Part shown: positions 24,538 to 33,814 of the stretch, piece after piece
How the letters are laid out: the number at the start of each line of letters is the position of its first letter
Numbering within the stretch: the stretch's first letter is position 1
NCBI GenBank assembly: GCA_048262715.1
Contig: JBLXEV010000007.1
Location: 124,001 to 188,000 of the forward strand
DNA: 64,000 nt
Source of the DNA: Albirhodobacter sp048262715
GTDB taxonomy: Bacteria > Pseudomonadota > Alphaproteobacteria > Rhodobacterales > Rhodobacteraceae
Direction of reading: 5' to 3'
The notes under the pieces: model-generated
Databases searched by the model: none
Seen by the model: only the letters and a program-made list of their open reading frames with translations
Told to the model about the DNA's origin: nothing
Position numbers and translations under genes: made by a program

Positions 24538-25922
24538 TTCGTCACCTTCTTGAGATGGTAGGATTTCGGTCGTGTGACCGCGTTATAGCCCAGCGGCGAG
24601 AGCGATCCGCCCCGTCCGGTGTCTTTGCAGCCCGTCCAGCACAGCGCCGGATCGAGATAATCGCAGCGGTTCATGAACACTGTGCCCGTATCGATCTGCG
24701 CGCCGATTTCCTCTGCGCGGGCGGGGTCATTCGTCCAGATCGAGCAGGTCAGCCCATAGGGGCTATCGTTCATCGCGGCGATGGCTTCCGCGTCCGAGGA
24801 GACCTTCATAATGCCCACGACGGGGCCGAAGCTTTCCTCGCGCATCACCCGCATTTCATGGTGCACATCGACGAGGATCTGCGGTGCGAGATAAGCGCCG
24901 CCATCATCCTCGGGGAACAGCGCGGGATCAATCAGCGCGGTCGCGCCATCGGTGATCGCCTCGGCGATCTGCTCGCGCACGGTGGCGGCGAAACGCTTGT
25001 TCGCCATCGGGCCGATGGTGGTGGCGGCGTCGAAAGGATTGCCGAGCTTCAGGGTTTTCACCCATGCCACGGCTTTCTCGACAAAGGCATCATAGAGGCT
25101 CTCGTGGACATAGATCCGCTCGATCCCGCAGCAACATTGGCCGGCGTTGAACATCGCGCCATCCATCAGCCCGTCGACGGCGGCCTCCAGATCGGCGTCG
25201 GCCATCACATAGGCGGGATCTTTGCCGCCCAGCTCCAGCCCGAGGCCGGTGAACGTGCCTGCTGCTGCGCGCTCCATTGCCGCACCGCCGCCGACAGAGC
25301 CGGTGAAGTTGATGAAGTTGAACGCGCGATTCTGGATCAGCGCTTCGGTGCCCTCATGGCTCAGGCAGACGTTCTGGAACACATCCTCAGGGATGCCCGC
25401 CGCATGGAAGGCCTCGGCCAGACGCTCGCCGACCAGCATCGTTTGCGTGGCATGTTTGAGAACAACCGTATTGCCCGCGATCAGGGCAGGGGCCAGCGTG
25501 TTGATCGTGGTGAGATAGGGGTAGTTCCACGGCGCGACGATGAAGACCACGCCCACAGGCTCGCGCGCGATCTGGCGTTTGAACCCTGCGCTATCCTCAA
25601 CGACCATCGGCGCGAGAGTCTCAGCCGCGATATCGGACATGTAATTGGTGCGGTCATGCACGCCGCCGAACTCGCCGCCGTACCGCGTCGGGCGGCCCAT
25701 TTGCCACGCCAGCTCCTCAACGAGTTGATCCTTCATCTCGTCGAGCTTGGCCACACCGGCTTTCACCAATGCGATGCGCTCGGCCAAGGGCCGCGCGGCC
25801 CAAGCGGGCTGGGCGGCGCGGGCGCGATCCGCGCAGGCCTGCGCCTCGGCGGCGTCGAGCGTTTTGCGCTCGGCATAGGTGCTGCCGTCAACGGGCGAGA
25901 TACAGTGGAGTGTCTTGGTCAT
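24534..25922 (-). CDS. Aldehyde dehydrogenase family protein
   Basis: This 462-residue NAD(P)-dependent ALDH has the coenzyme-binding APWNYPYL segment (about 130), FTGSVGGG, the general-base Glu in LELGGKDPAYV (about 230) and the nucleophile Cys in NAGQCCCGIERIYV (about 265). The triple Cys is notable. The C-terminal EESFGPVVGIMKV and GGSLSPLGYNAVTRPKSYH blocks complete the fold. I use ATG 25922; ATG 25931, three codons earlier, is equally possible. It follows the glutamine-synthetase-like gene by 71 bases. It resembles the PuuC role in gamma-glutamyl pathways, but that is inference. Confidence 0.9.
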   Translation of the reverse strand: MTKTLHCISPVDGSTYAERKTLDAAEAQACADRARAAQPAWAARPLAERIALVKAGVAKLDEMKDQLVEELAWQMGRPTRYGGEFGGVHDRTNYMSDIAAETLAPMVVEDSAGFKRQIAREPVGVVFIVAPWNYPYLTTINTLAPALIAGNTVVLKHATQTMLVGERLAEAFHAAGIPEDVFQNVCLSHEGTEALIQNRAFNFINFTGSVGGGAAMERAAAGTFTGLGLELGGKDPAYVMADADLEAAVDGLMDGAMFNAGQCCCGIERIYVHESLYDAFVEKAVAWVKTLKLGNPFDAATTIGPMANKRFAATVREQIAEAITDGATALIDPALFPEDDGGAYLAPQILVDVHHEMRVMREESFGPVVGIMKVSSDAEAIAAMNDSPYGLTCSIWTNDPARAEEIGAQIDTGTVFMNRCDYLDPALCWTGCKDTGRGGSLSPLGYNAVTRPKSYHLKKVTK

Positions 25923-25993
25923 AGGATCCATCCCTGCGCCGGATTTGGCGCGATTGTCAGGTGTCGTGCCCCTGCGAACAGAAGGCACTGGTT

Positions 25994-27355
25994 TCAGGCG
26001 CGCTCAAAGCCGCGATGACGTTCCCAATCGGTCACGACAGAGCGACTTTGCTCGATTTCCCAACGGGCGGCGCGGTAGTAATGTTCCACCACATCGGCCC
26101 CGAAGGCGCGGTTGAGCATCTCGCTGTCTTTCAATGCCTCTGCCGCCTCTTCCAAAGTGGTTGGCACGCTGGCGGCCTCGGCTTGGGCATAGAGATCGCC
26201 GGTGAACTCCGCCCCTGCATCCGCCATTTGTTCGATCCCTTCAAGCCCCGCCGCGAGCAAGGCCGCGCAGGCGAGATAAGGGTTGAGATCCGCGCCGCCG
26301 ATCCGGCATTCCACGCGCACGGATTTGGTGTTCTCGCCGCAGATGCGGAAGCCTGCGGTTCGGTTGTCGCGCGACCAGACAGCCTTGGTGGGCGCGAACA
26401 TGCCGACGCAGAAGCGTTTGTAGCTGTTGATATTGGGCGCGAGGAAGGCAGTGATTTCGCGCGCGAAGGCGAGTTGCCCGCCCAAGAAATGCTTCATTAC
26501 GCCGGACATGCCGTGATTGGCGGCAGAGTCATAAAACGCATTCGCGCCGTCTTTCCACAGCGATTGATGCACATGCGAGGAGGAACCCGCGCGACGATGA
26601 TCGTATTTCGCCATGAAGGTGACGGAAGCCCCATGCGCCTGCGCGATTTCCTTGGTGCCGTGCTTGATGATGCAATGCATATCGGCGGTATCCATCGCGT
26701 CGGAGTATTTCGCGTTTACTTCCTCCTGGCCCGCATCTGCCTCGCCTTTGGAACATTCAATCGGTATGCCCGAGGCATAGAGATCATTGCGGATCGCGCG
26801 CATGATCGGTTCGTCCCGCGCGGTGCCAAACAGACCGTAATCGACATTATAGCGCGCGATCGGGGTCGGGTCGGGGTAGCCTGCGTCGAACAGTTCGGGG
26901 AAGCTCTCCTCGAAGAGGTAAAACTCCAACTCCGTCGCCATCATCGGCTCGAACCCCATCGCACGGGCGCGATCAATCTGCGCCTTCAGGATCGAGCGCG
27001 GGGCGTGGGGGACAGGGTTATGGGTGTGGTGATCGAGCACGTCGCACATCACCATCGCGGTACCCTCCAGCCACGCCAGACGGCGCAGGGTGGAGAGATC
27101 GGGCTTCATCACATAGTCGCCGTAGCCCTGCTCCCATGAGGTTGCTTTATAGCCCTGGACGGTGGCCATCTCCATATCGGTGGCGAGCAGGTAATTGCAG
27201 CAATGGGTTTCCTCGGCATTCTCGACAAAATGCGCCGCTTGGAAACGTTTGCCCTGCATCCTTCCCTGCATATCGACAAGGCAGACGATGACAGTGTCGA
27301 TCTCCCCAGAGGTGACAGCGGCTTTGAGCGCGTCAAAGGTCAGGTTCGCAGGCAT
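25994..27355 (-). CDS. Glutamine synthetase family protein (PuuA/GlnA4-like)
   Basis: This 453-residue protein has the beta-grasp N-terminus with QGRMQGKRF (about 30) and a catalytic GS domain: ELEFYLFEESF, HVHQSLWKDGANAFYD, NINSYKRF, NRTAGFRICG and VECRIGGADLNPYLACA. It is clearly not the housekeeping GlnA: it is shorter and lacks the adenylylation region. Such paralogues gamma-glutamylate amines (putrescine, ethanolamine, methylamine) using ATP and glutamate. The operon with ALDH, Fe-ADH, an N-formylglutamate-amidohydrolase-like enzyme and a TRAP importer argues for catabolic use of an imported amine or amino compound. Confidence 0.88.
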   Translation of the reverse strand: MPANLTFDALKAAVTSGEIDTVIVCLVDMQGRMQGKRFQAAHFVENAEETHCCNYLLATDMEMATVQGYKATSWEQGYGDYVMKPDLSTLRRLAWLEGTAMVMCDVLDHHTHNPVPHAPRSILKAQIDRARAMGFEPMMATELEFYLFEESFPELFDAGYPDPTPIARYNVDYGLFGTARDEPIMRAIRNDLYASGIPIECSKGEADAGQEEVNAKYSDAMDTADMHCIIKHGTKEIAQAHGASVTFMAKYDHRRAGSSSHVHQSLWKDGANAFYDSAANHGMSGVMKHFLGGQLAFAREITAFLAPNINSYKRFCVGMFAPTKAVWSRDNRTAGFRICGENTKSVRVECRIGGADLNPYLACAALLAAGLEGIEQMADAGAEFTGDLYAQAEAASVPTTLEEAAEALKDSEMLNRAFGADVVEHYYRAARWEIEQSRSVVTDWERHRGFERA

Positions 27356-27389
27356 GGGTCTCTCCCAGAATGGTCAGGTCAACGATGGG

Positions 27390-27419
27390 CGCTGCGGGAA
27401 GCTCCTCCTCCCCGCAGCG
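27390..27419 (-). other. Intercistronic hairpin between the dctP and GS-like genes
   Basis: Arms at 27390-27398 and 27411-27419 (core GCTGCGGG / CCCGCAGC) form a 9-bp stem with a 12-base loop. In the transcript the loop is purine-rich, GAGGAGGAGCTT. No T-tract follows, so it is more likely an mRNA stabiliser or attenuator behind the binding-protein gene than a full terminator. Confidence 0.6.
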
Positions 27420-27426
27420 GGATGTC

Positions 27427-28464
27427 TTAGCTGTAGCGGTAGGGCCGCCCAGCCTTGGTCATCGTATCGTTGTAAGTCTTAATGATATTGACAACTTTCG
27501 CCTTGGTTTCGCTCTCGGCGGCGATTTCATCCCAGAACTTCTGCGCCTCGGCCTCAACCGTGGCCCATTCCGCATCAGGGATCGTGGTGAGGGTGGTGTC
27601 GGCGCCCTCAACGCGCAGTTTCGCCTCGCCGGACCAATACCAATGCTGGCGGTAAAGATGCGAGCTGTCGAAGCACATCTGCATGAGGGTGCGCATGGTT
27701 TCGGGGATCTCGTTCCAGCGGTCCATATTGGCGAAGAAATGGCCGATCCATGCGCCGGAGATGTTGTTTGTCAGGAAGTAAGGCGCGGATTTCTGCCAGC
27801 CTGCGGTGTAAACCTCGGTGATGCCGGACCACGCCACCCCGTCCAATTCGCCGGTTTGCAGCGCGACTTCCACATCTTCCCACGGCACGGTGACCGGCAC
27901 CACGCCGAAGCGCGACAGGAAACGGCCCGCCGTGGGGAAGGTGAACACCCGCTTGCCCGAGAGATCGGCCAGCGAGTTGATCGGATCTTTCATCGAGAAA
28001 TGGCACGGATCCCAAGAGCCTGCGGAGATATGCTTGATCCCGACCTTGGAATATTCTTCCTCCCAGATCTCTTTGAGGCCGTAGGAGTTGAACAGCGCAG
28101 GCACGTCGAGCGAATAGCGCAGCGCGAGCGGGAAATAGCCGCCGAACACGGTGACTTCGGTGGGCGAGGCCATCGAGTCGTCATCCGATTGCACGGCATC
28201 GATCGTGCCCTTTTGCATCGCGCGGAACAGCTCGCCCGTGGGCACGAGTTGATCGGCGTAGAACAGCTCGATCTCCATTTGCCCGTCTGCGATCTGGTTG
28301 AAGGCTTCAACCGCCGGTTTGACAACCTCTTCGCCCAGAGCCGTGCCTGCATAGGTCTGCATCCGCCATTTGATCGGCGAGGATTGCGCGATCGACGGGG
28401 CGGCGAGGGTGGCGGCACCCGCCGCGAGCGCGCCGGAGGTGAGGAACTTTCTTCTGGTGGTCAT
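27427..28464 (-). CDS. TRAP transporter substrate-binding protein (DctP family), Tat-exported
   Basis: This 345-residue periplasmic protein starts with a twin-arginine signal (TTRRKFLTSGALAAGAATLA, arginines 4-5). The DctP fold is shown by GELFRAMQKGTIDAVQSDDD, LSGKRVFTFPTAGRFLSRFGV (in two parts) and LQTGELDGVAWSG; the Arg in TAGRFLS sits where the family's ligand-carboxylate-binding Arg is expected. Tat export is typical of the TakP-like branch. The Arg suggests a carboxylated ligand, which constrains the operon's substrate. It is followed by a hairpin and the GS-like gene. Confidence 0.92.
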   Translation of the reverse strand: MTTRRKFLTSGALAAGAATLAAPSIAQSSPIKWRMQTYAGTALGEEVVKPAVEAFNQIADGQMEIELFYADQLVPTGELFRAMQKGTIDAVQSDDDSMASPTEVTVFGGYFPLALRYSLDVPALFNSYGLKEIWEEEYSKVGIKHISAGSWDPCHFSMKDPINSLADLSGKRVFTFPTAGRFLSRFGVVPVTVPWEDVEVALQTGELDGVAWSGITEVYTAGWQKSAPYFLTNNISGAWIGHFFANMDRWNEIPETMRTLMQMCFDSSHLYRQHWYWSGEAKLRVEGADTTLTTIPDAEWATVEAEAQKFWDEIAAESETKAKVVNIIKTYNDTMTKAGRPYRYS

Positions 28465-28516
28465 ATGATCTCTCCATGTTGAAAGGGGGCGGGCCTTTTG
28501 GCCTCTGGTTATGGGA

Positions 28517-29842
28517 TTAGTTTCCGTAGACCGCCTCGGGCAGCCAAAGCGCGATCTGCGGGAAAACCATGACGGTGATCAGCGTGGCGAGCATCACCAG
28601 CACGAAGGGGATCACCGAGCGGTAAATCACCGGAAGGGTGAACTCGCTGGGGGCCATGGCTTTCATCAAGAACAGGTTATAGCCGAAGGGTGGCGTGAGA
28701 TAGGCGATCTGGCAAGTGATCGTGTAGAGGATGCCATACCAGATCAGGTTGAAATCCAACTCTCGCGCCAAGAGCACATAGACGGGGGCGACGATCACCA
28801 GCATCGCGGTATCGTCGAGGAACATCCCCATCACGAGGAAGCTCAGCTGCATCAAGATCAGGATCTGCCACGGGCCAAGGCCAAGATCCTCAAGGAAGAA
28901 GTTCTTGATTGCATTGCTCGCGCCGAGCCCATCGAACACCGCGCCAAACGACAGCGCCGCGGTGATGATCAGCATGAACATCACCGTGATCGCCAGTGTC
29001 GAGCGGGTCGCGACCTCGAACACTTCACGGGTGAAGCGGCGTTTGAGCACGGCGGCCACCACAGAGGAGAGCGCGCCGACGACGGAGGCCTCGGTCAGCG
29101 AGGTCCAGCCATTCACAAACGGGATCATCATCGCCGCGAAGATGAACAGCGGCAGCAGCCCTGCGCGCAGCAGTTTGAACTTCTCCGCGCGCGGGATCGC
29201 AGCGACCTCTTCGCGCGACATTGCGGGGGCCAACTCGGGGTTCATCCGGCAGCGGATCACGATATAGATGATGAAGAAGGTGGCCATCAACAGGCCGGGG
29301 AACAGCCCCGCCAGCCACAGATGCGACACTGGCTGACGCGCGATCAGCGCATAGAGCACCAGCACGACCGAGGGCGGAATCAGGATCCCGAGACTAGAGC
29401 CCGCCTGAATCACCCCCGAAATCATCAGCTTGTCATAGTTGCGCTTCACGAGTTCCGGCAGCGCAATCGTCGCCCCAATCGCCATGCCTGCGACAGACAG
29501 CCCGTTCATTGCGGAAATCATCACCATCAACAGAATCGTGCCAATCGCCAAGCCGCCGGGCAGGGGGCCGAACCAGACATGGAACATCTTATAGAGGTCT
29601 TCCGCCAAGCGGCTTTCCGACATCACATAGCCCATGAACACGAACATCGGCAGGGTCAGAAGGGGCGTCCATTTCATCAGCTTCATCACCGCCGAAAAGC
29701 CCATATCCGATCCGCCGGTGCCCCAAAGCGAGATCGCCGCGACCACCGCCACAAAGCCGATTGCGCCGAACACCCGCTGCCCCGTGATCATCATCAGGAG
29801 CATCGTCGAGAACATCAAAATCGCGATAGTTTCGTATTCCAT
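28517..29842 (-). CDS. TRAP transporter large permease DctM
   Basis: This 441-residue inner-membrane protein has about 12 hydrophobic segments and the TRAP-T large-subunit motifs: LPMFVFMGYVMSES near the N-terminus, GSSLGILIPPSVVLVLYALI in the first half, and TPPFGYNLFLMKAMAPSEF near the end. It forms the sodium-driven channel with DctQ. It starts directly after the dctQ stop codon with no gap. Confidence 0.93.
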   Translation of the reverse strand: MEYETIAILMFSTMLLMMITGQRVFGAIGFVAVVAAISLWGTGGSDMGFSAVMKLMKWTPLLTLPMFVFMGYVMSESRLAEDLYKMFHVWFGPLPGGLAIGTILLMVMISAMNGLSVAGMAIGATIALPELVKRNYDKLMISGVIQAGSSLGILIPPSVVLVLYALIARQPVSHLWLAGLFPGLLMATFFIIYIVIRCRMNPELAPAMSREEVAAIPRAEKFKLLRAGLLPLFIFAAMMIPFVNGWTSLTEASVVGALSSVVAAVLKRRFTREVFEVATRSTLAITVMFMLIITAALSFGAVFDGLGASNAIKNFFLEDLGLGPWQILILMQLSFLVMGMFLDDTAMLVIVAPVYVLLARELDFNLIWYGILYTITCQIAYLTPPFGYNLFLMKAMAPSEFTLPVIYRSVIPFVLVMLATLITVMVFPQIALWLPEAVYGN

Positions 29843-30349
29843 TCAGATCTCCTCCCCGCGCAGCACCGCGATATCGCGGATCAAATGCACGGTGGCTTGC
29901 AACAGCATCAGCAGGAAGCTGAACGAAATGATCAGTTTGAGCGGCCACATATAGGGCCGCCATGCGGAGGGGTTCCGCTCACCGACCTCAATCGAATAGG
30001 CGGTGCTTTCCACCGCACCGTAGAGCATCACCCCGAGGTAGAAGATCAGGCAGAAGATCGTGACCACATCCCACATTGCCTGCGCGCGCGGCGAGAACCG
30101 CGCATAGAGCAGATCCATCCGCACATTGGTGCCAAGCTGGAAGGTATAGGGCGCGCCGAGCAGGTAATAGGCGACCAGCGTGAACTGTGCCATTTCCAGC
30201 GTCCAAAGCGCGGGGAGGTGGATGATCTTGGTGAAAGAGGAATAGAGCAAAATCGCCATGATCATAAACAGCAGATACATCGCGAACCGCCCGACGCGGT
30301 AATTGAACGCCTCGACATAGCGCACATAGCTGCGGGTCCAATTGGGCAT
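29843..30349 (-). CDS. TRAP transporter small permease DctQ
   Basis: This 168-residue protein has four hydrophobic helices and the family motif region YARFSPRAQAMWDVVTIFC. Its long N-terminus and length match the DctQ subunits that pair with TakP-like systems. The start overlaps the stop of the N-formylglutamate amidohydrolase-like gene by one base, and the stop abuts the dctM ATG. It is essential for TRAP function with DctM and DctP. Confidence 0.9.
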   Translation of the reverse strand: MPNWTRSYVRYVEAFNYRVGRFAMYLLFMIMAILLYSSFTKIIHLPALWTLEMAQFTLVAYYLLGAPYTFQLGTNVRMDLLYARFSPRAQAMWDVVTIFCLIFYLGVMLYGAVESTAYSIEVGERNPSAWRPYMWPLKLIISFSFLLMLLQATVHLIRDIAVLRGEEI

Positions 30350-31095
30350 CAGCTCTCCAATCTCTCAAAGGCGGATTTCAGCACCGGCGCGAGCGTCAGC
30401 GCCATGCTTTCTTGGGTTTCCGGCGTGGCGATCAGATCATTGCGGATCTCCAGCATCGCATTGCGCAGCCCCATCGGCGTGGCATGCAGCGCGAGCGTAT
30501 GGGTGACCTCATCGGCGGCGCTATAGGGCGCGTTCAATTCGGTTTTCAGCGGCGTTTGGGCGCGGGCCTCGGCGACAATCGCCTCTGCCAGCGAGGGATC
30601 TGCATCATGGATCACGCCGAATTCCACCGCCCGCTGCGTGCCGTGGTAGATCGGGGTGAAGGAATGCACTGTGATGATCTGTGTGGGGCGGCGTGCGGCC
30701 AACCGCTCGGCCAGATGCGCGCGCAGGGCGTCGTGAAACGGCAGATAAATCGCACGGGTGCGCGCCAGCCGCGCGGCCTCGGATAGATCCTTATTCCCTG
30801 CGATCTCGAAGATTTCCGAGACCTCCGGCATCGCACCTTTGGAGTGCGGCGGTCGATTGAGATCATAGATCAGCCGCGAGACCCGCGCCTCGACCAGCGT
30901 GGCATTCAGCACCTCGGCCAAGGCCCGCGCGACGGGCAAAGCGCCCGGATCCCACGCGATATGCGCTTCGCGTTGTGCCTCCGTCAGCCCCAAATCGCCC
31001 CAAGGCGGGGGGAAGGTATTGGAGGCATGCTCGCACACCAGCACGAGATCGCCGTCTCGCGGCGTGATCTGCACAATGTCTTGTGGTGCGGCCAT
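30349..31095 (-). CDS. N-formylglutamate amidohydrolase family protein
   Basis: This 248-residue zinc-dependent hydrolase is of the FGase/HutG type. Motifs: LVCEHASNTFPP (about 20), HIAWDPGALPVARALAE (about 45), IYDLNRPPHSKGAMPEVSEI (about 75) and TVHSFTPIYHGTQRAVEFGV (about 145). Family members cleave the formamide of N-formylglutamate; here the company of a GS-like enzyme, ALDH and Fe-ADH suggests it may release glutamate from a related gamma- or N-acyl-glutamate product. It is the first gene of the seven-gene operon. Confidence 0.88.
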   Translation of the reverse strand: MAAPQDIVQITPRDGDLVLVCEHASNTFPPPWGDLGLTEAQREAHIAWDPGALPVARALAEVLNATLVEARVSRLIYDLNRPPHSKGAMPEVSEIFEIAGNKDLSEAARLARTRAIYLPFHDALRAHLAERLAARRPTQIITVHSFTPIYHGTQRAVEFGVIHDADPSLAEAIVAEARAQTPLKTELNAPYSAADEVTHTLALHATPMGLRNAMLEIRNDLIATPETQESMALTLAPVLKSAFERLES

Positions 31096-31190
31096 AGGCC
31101 CTCCCGTCTGTCGAAGAGCCGGATCGGCTCAGAGCGATTCTGAACTGATCGCTTGCCCTCAGGCTCGTCTGTCGCAGGGCGGTCTGTCAA

Positions 31191-31213
31191 GAATATTTCA
31201 GTTGTGAAAATTC
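31191..31213. promoter_or_regulatory. Candidate RpiR operator
   Basis: GAATATTTCA (31191-31200) and TGAAAATTC (31205-31213) form an imperfect palindrome about a GTTG centre, between the divergent regulator and the operon. Its AT-rich TTTCA/TGAAA arms resemble operators of MurR/RpiR regulators. It overlaps the predicted -35 of the regulator gene. Confidence 0.55.
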
Positions 31214-31229
31214 TGTTACGATCTATTCT
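31202..31229 (+). promoter_or_regulatory. Candidate promoter of the RpiR regulator gene
   Basis: TTGTGA (31202-31207) and TATTCT (31224-31229) are separated by 16 bases. It overlaps the palindrome at 31191-31213, which would allow autorepression. Confidence 0.45.
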
Positions 31230-31256
31230 TTGCGGATCGGCTGGGGAGTGCTCGTT

Positions 31257-32126
31257 TTGGCAGCAATACGAAAAACCATCGAAGAGCAGATCCGCGCCAG
31301 CTTTGACGCGATGACCAAGACCGAGCGCCAAGTGGCCAGCCATTTGATGCGCCACTATCCCGTGGCGGCGCTGGGCTCGGTGACGCAACTCGCCAAAGCG
31401 GCGGAGGTCTCCTCGCCGACGGTGATCCGGCTGGTGCAGAAGATGGGGTTCAAGGGCTATCCCGATTTTCAATCCGCCGTGCGCGCCGAAGTGGAAGAGC
31501 GCCTCGTCTCGCCGTTGACCAAACATGATCGCTGGGCGGGTGGCGTGCCCGATACCCATATCCTCAACCGCTTTGCCGATGCGGTGCTGGGCAATCTGCA
31601 AGCCACGTTGAGCCAGATCGACCATGCGGAATTTGATGCGGTGGCGGCGCTTATGGCCGACCCAAGCCGCCAGATCTTCGCCACGGGCGGGCGGATCACG
31701 CTGGCGATGGCAGAATATTTCGTCACCCATATGAAGGTGATCCGGCCAAATGTCTCGTTGATGTCGGCAGTCTCGAACGCATGGCCGCCGCGGATGCTGG
31801 ATCTGAAAGCGGGCGATGTGCTGTTGGCTTTCGATATCCGGCGCTATGAGAATAACGTGCTGCAACTGGTGGAAATGGCGGCGGAGCAGGGGGCGGAGGT
31901 GGTGGTGATCACCGATCCTTGGGTCTCGCCCGCCGCCGCCCATGCGCGCTACCGCTTCTCGGCGCAGATCGAAGTGCCTTCGGCGTGGGATTCCACCGTG
32001 GCGCTGCAAGTTCTGATCGAGACGCTGATGGCCTCGGTCCAGAGCCTGACATGGGAGGAGACCTCGGCGCGGATGGAGCGGCTGGAGGCGCTCTATGCCC
32101 GCTCGAAGTTTTTCCGCAAACGCTAG
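31257..32126 (+). CDS. MurR/RpiR-family transcriptional regulator
   Basis: This protein of about 289 residues has an N-terminal HTH_6 domain (about 1-78: MTKTERQVASHLM and SPTVIRLVQKMGFKGYPDFQ) and a C-terminal SIS domain (about 120-260: IFATGGRITLAMAEYF and DVLLAFDIRRYENNV). RpiR regulators sense phosphosugars or related metabolites. It is divergent from the TRAP/GS-like operon, so it is the likely local regulator. The start is a TTG at 31257, with GGGGAG eight bases upstream; GTG 31248 or TTG 31230 are alternatives. Its stop shares a CTAG with the convergent DUF6525 gene. Confidence 0.88.
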   Translation: MAAIRKTIEEQIRASFDAMTKTERQVASHLMRHYPVAALGSVTQLAKAAEVSSPTVIRLVQKMGFKGYPDFQSAVRAEVEERLVSPLTKHDRWAGGVPDTHILNRFADAVLGNLQATLSQIDHAEFDAVAALMADPSRQIFATGGRITLAMAEYFVTHMKVIRPNVSLMSAVSNAWPPRMLDLKAGDVLLAFDIRRYENNVLQLVEMAAEQGAEVVVITDPWVSPAAAHARYRFSAQIEVPSAWDSTVALQVLIETLMASVQSLTWEETSARMERLEALYARSKFFRKR

Positions 32127-32407
32127 GCCCTGCGCCGCGTCTCTCGTGTCTCTTCGCGCGCACCCTCTTCGCGCGCCAAAGTCTTGGCCTCGGCGCGCTG
32201 CAATCGCGCGATCAAATCCTCCGCGCTCTCGCCGCGCTGCCGCCCCTCCAGCCAGATCTTGCGGCAAGACGCGGGCGACCACGGCCTCGCGGCATGCGCC
32301 AGCCAGTGCCGGAGCGGGGCGGGCAGGCTGTCAAACGCCAGCATCGGATCGCCGCTCCGGCGGCGGCGCGGCAGGGATGTCGCGCCGGTATTGCTGTTTT
32401 TGCGCAT
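32123..32407 (-). CDS. DUF6525 family small protein
   Basis: This 94-residue Arg-rich protein starts MRKNSNTGATSLPRRRRSGD and contains the conserved PMLAFDSLPAPLRHWLAHAA and PWSPASCRKIWLEG segments of a small family found in Rhodobacteraceae. Function is unknown. It starts 14 bases after the COG0523 GTPase stop, so the two are probably one transcript and both under the Zur-type boxes upstream. Its stop overlaps that of the convergent RpiR gene at CTAG. Confidence 0.75.
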   Translation of the reverse strand: MRKNSNTGATSLPRRRRSGDPMLAFDSLPAPLRHWLAHAARPWSPASCRKIWLEGRQRGESAEDLIARLQRAEAKTLAREEGAREETRETRRRA

Positions 32408-32421
32408 CTTCAGGCGGCCGA

Positions 32422-33633
<1,212 letters not shown>

Positions 33634-33648
33634 AACGGCCTCGCTAAT

Positions 33649-33680
33649 TGTTATAATATAACTATTGTTATACTATAACG
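33649..33680. promoter_or_regulatory. Two Zur-type operators and promoter of the COG0523 operon
   Basis: TGTTATAATATAACT (33649-33663) and TGTTATACTATAACG (33666-33680) match the znuA/zur boxes half-site for half-site and are 17 bases apart. On the minus strand TTGCAG (33694-33689) and TATAAC (33672-33667), 16 bases apart, form a promoter whose -10 lies inside the second box. Binding would block transcription of the GTPase gene. Confidence 0.78.
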
Positions 33681-33756
33681 TTTGGCGACTGCAACCATCT
33701 GCGAAGATGCTTCGCGCGCATCTGCACTTTGGGGTAAGTTTGATCGCGGCCTTGGC

Positions 33757-33789
33757 TTGACGTCAGGAAAATTGGCTGAGTATAGCCAA
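33757..33789 (+). promoter_or_regulatory. Promoter of the unrecognised gene at 33815, with an overlapping palindrome
   Basis: TTGACG (33757-33762) and TATAGC (33781-33786) are separated by 18 bases, with the start codon about 28 bases further on. A perfect 6-bp inverted repeat, TTGGCT (33772-33777) and AGCCAA (33784-33789), straddles the -10 and could be an operator. Confidence 0.55.
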
Positions 33790-33814
33790 CCTCGGACGTT
33801 CGGAGGATCAGAAG

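Noticed and set aside
28511..30526. Long plus-strand open frame antisense to the TRAP permease genes.
   Set aside because: Composition is dominated by His, Gln, Arg and Asp, as expected opposite a GC-rich membrane protein; the minus-strand permease motifs are clear.
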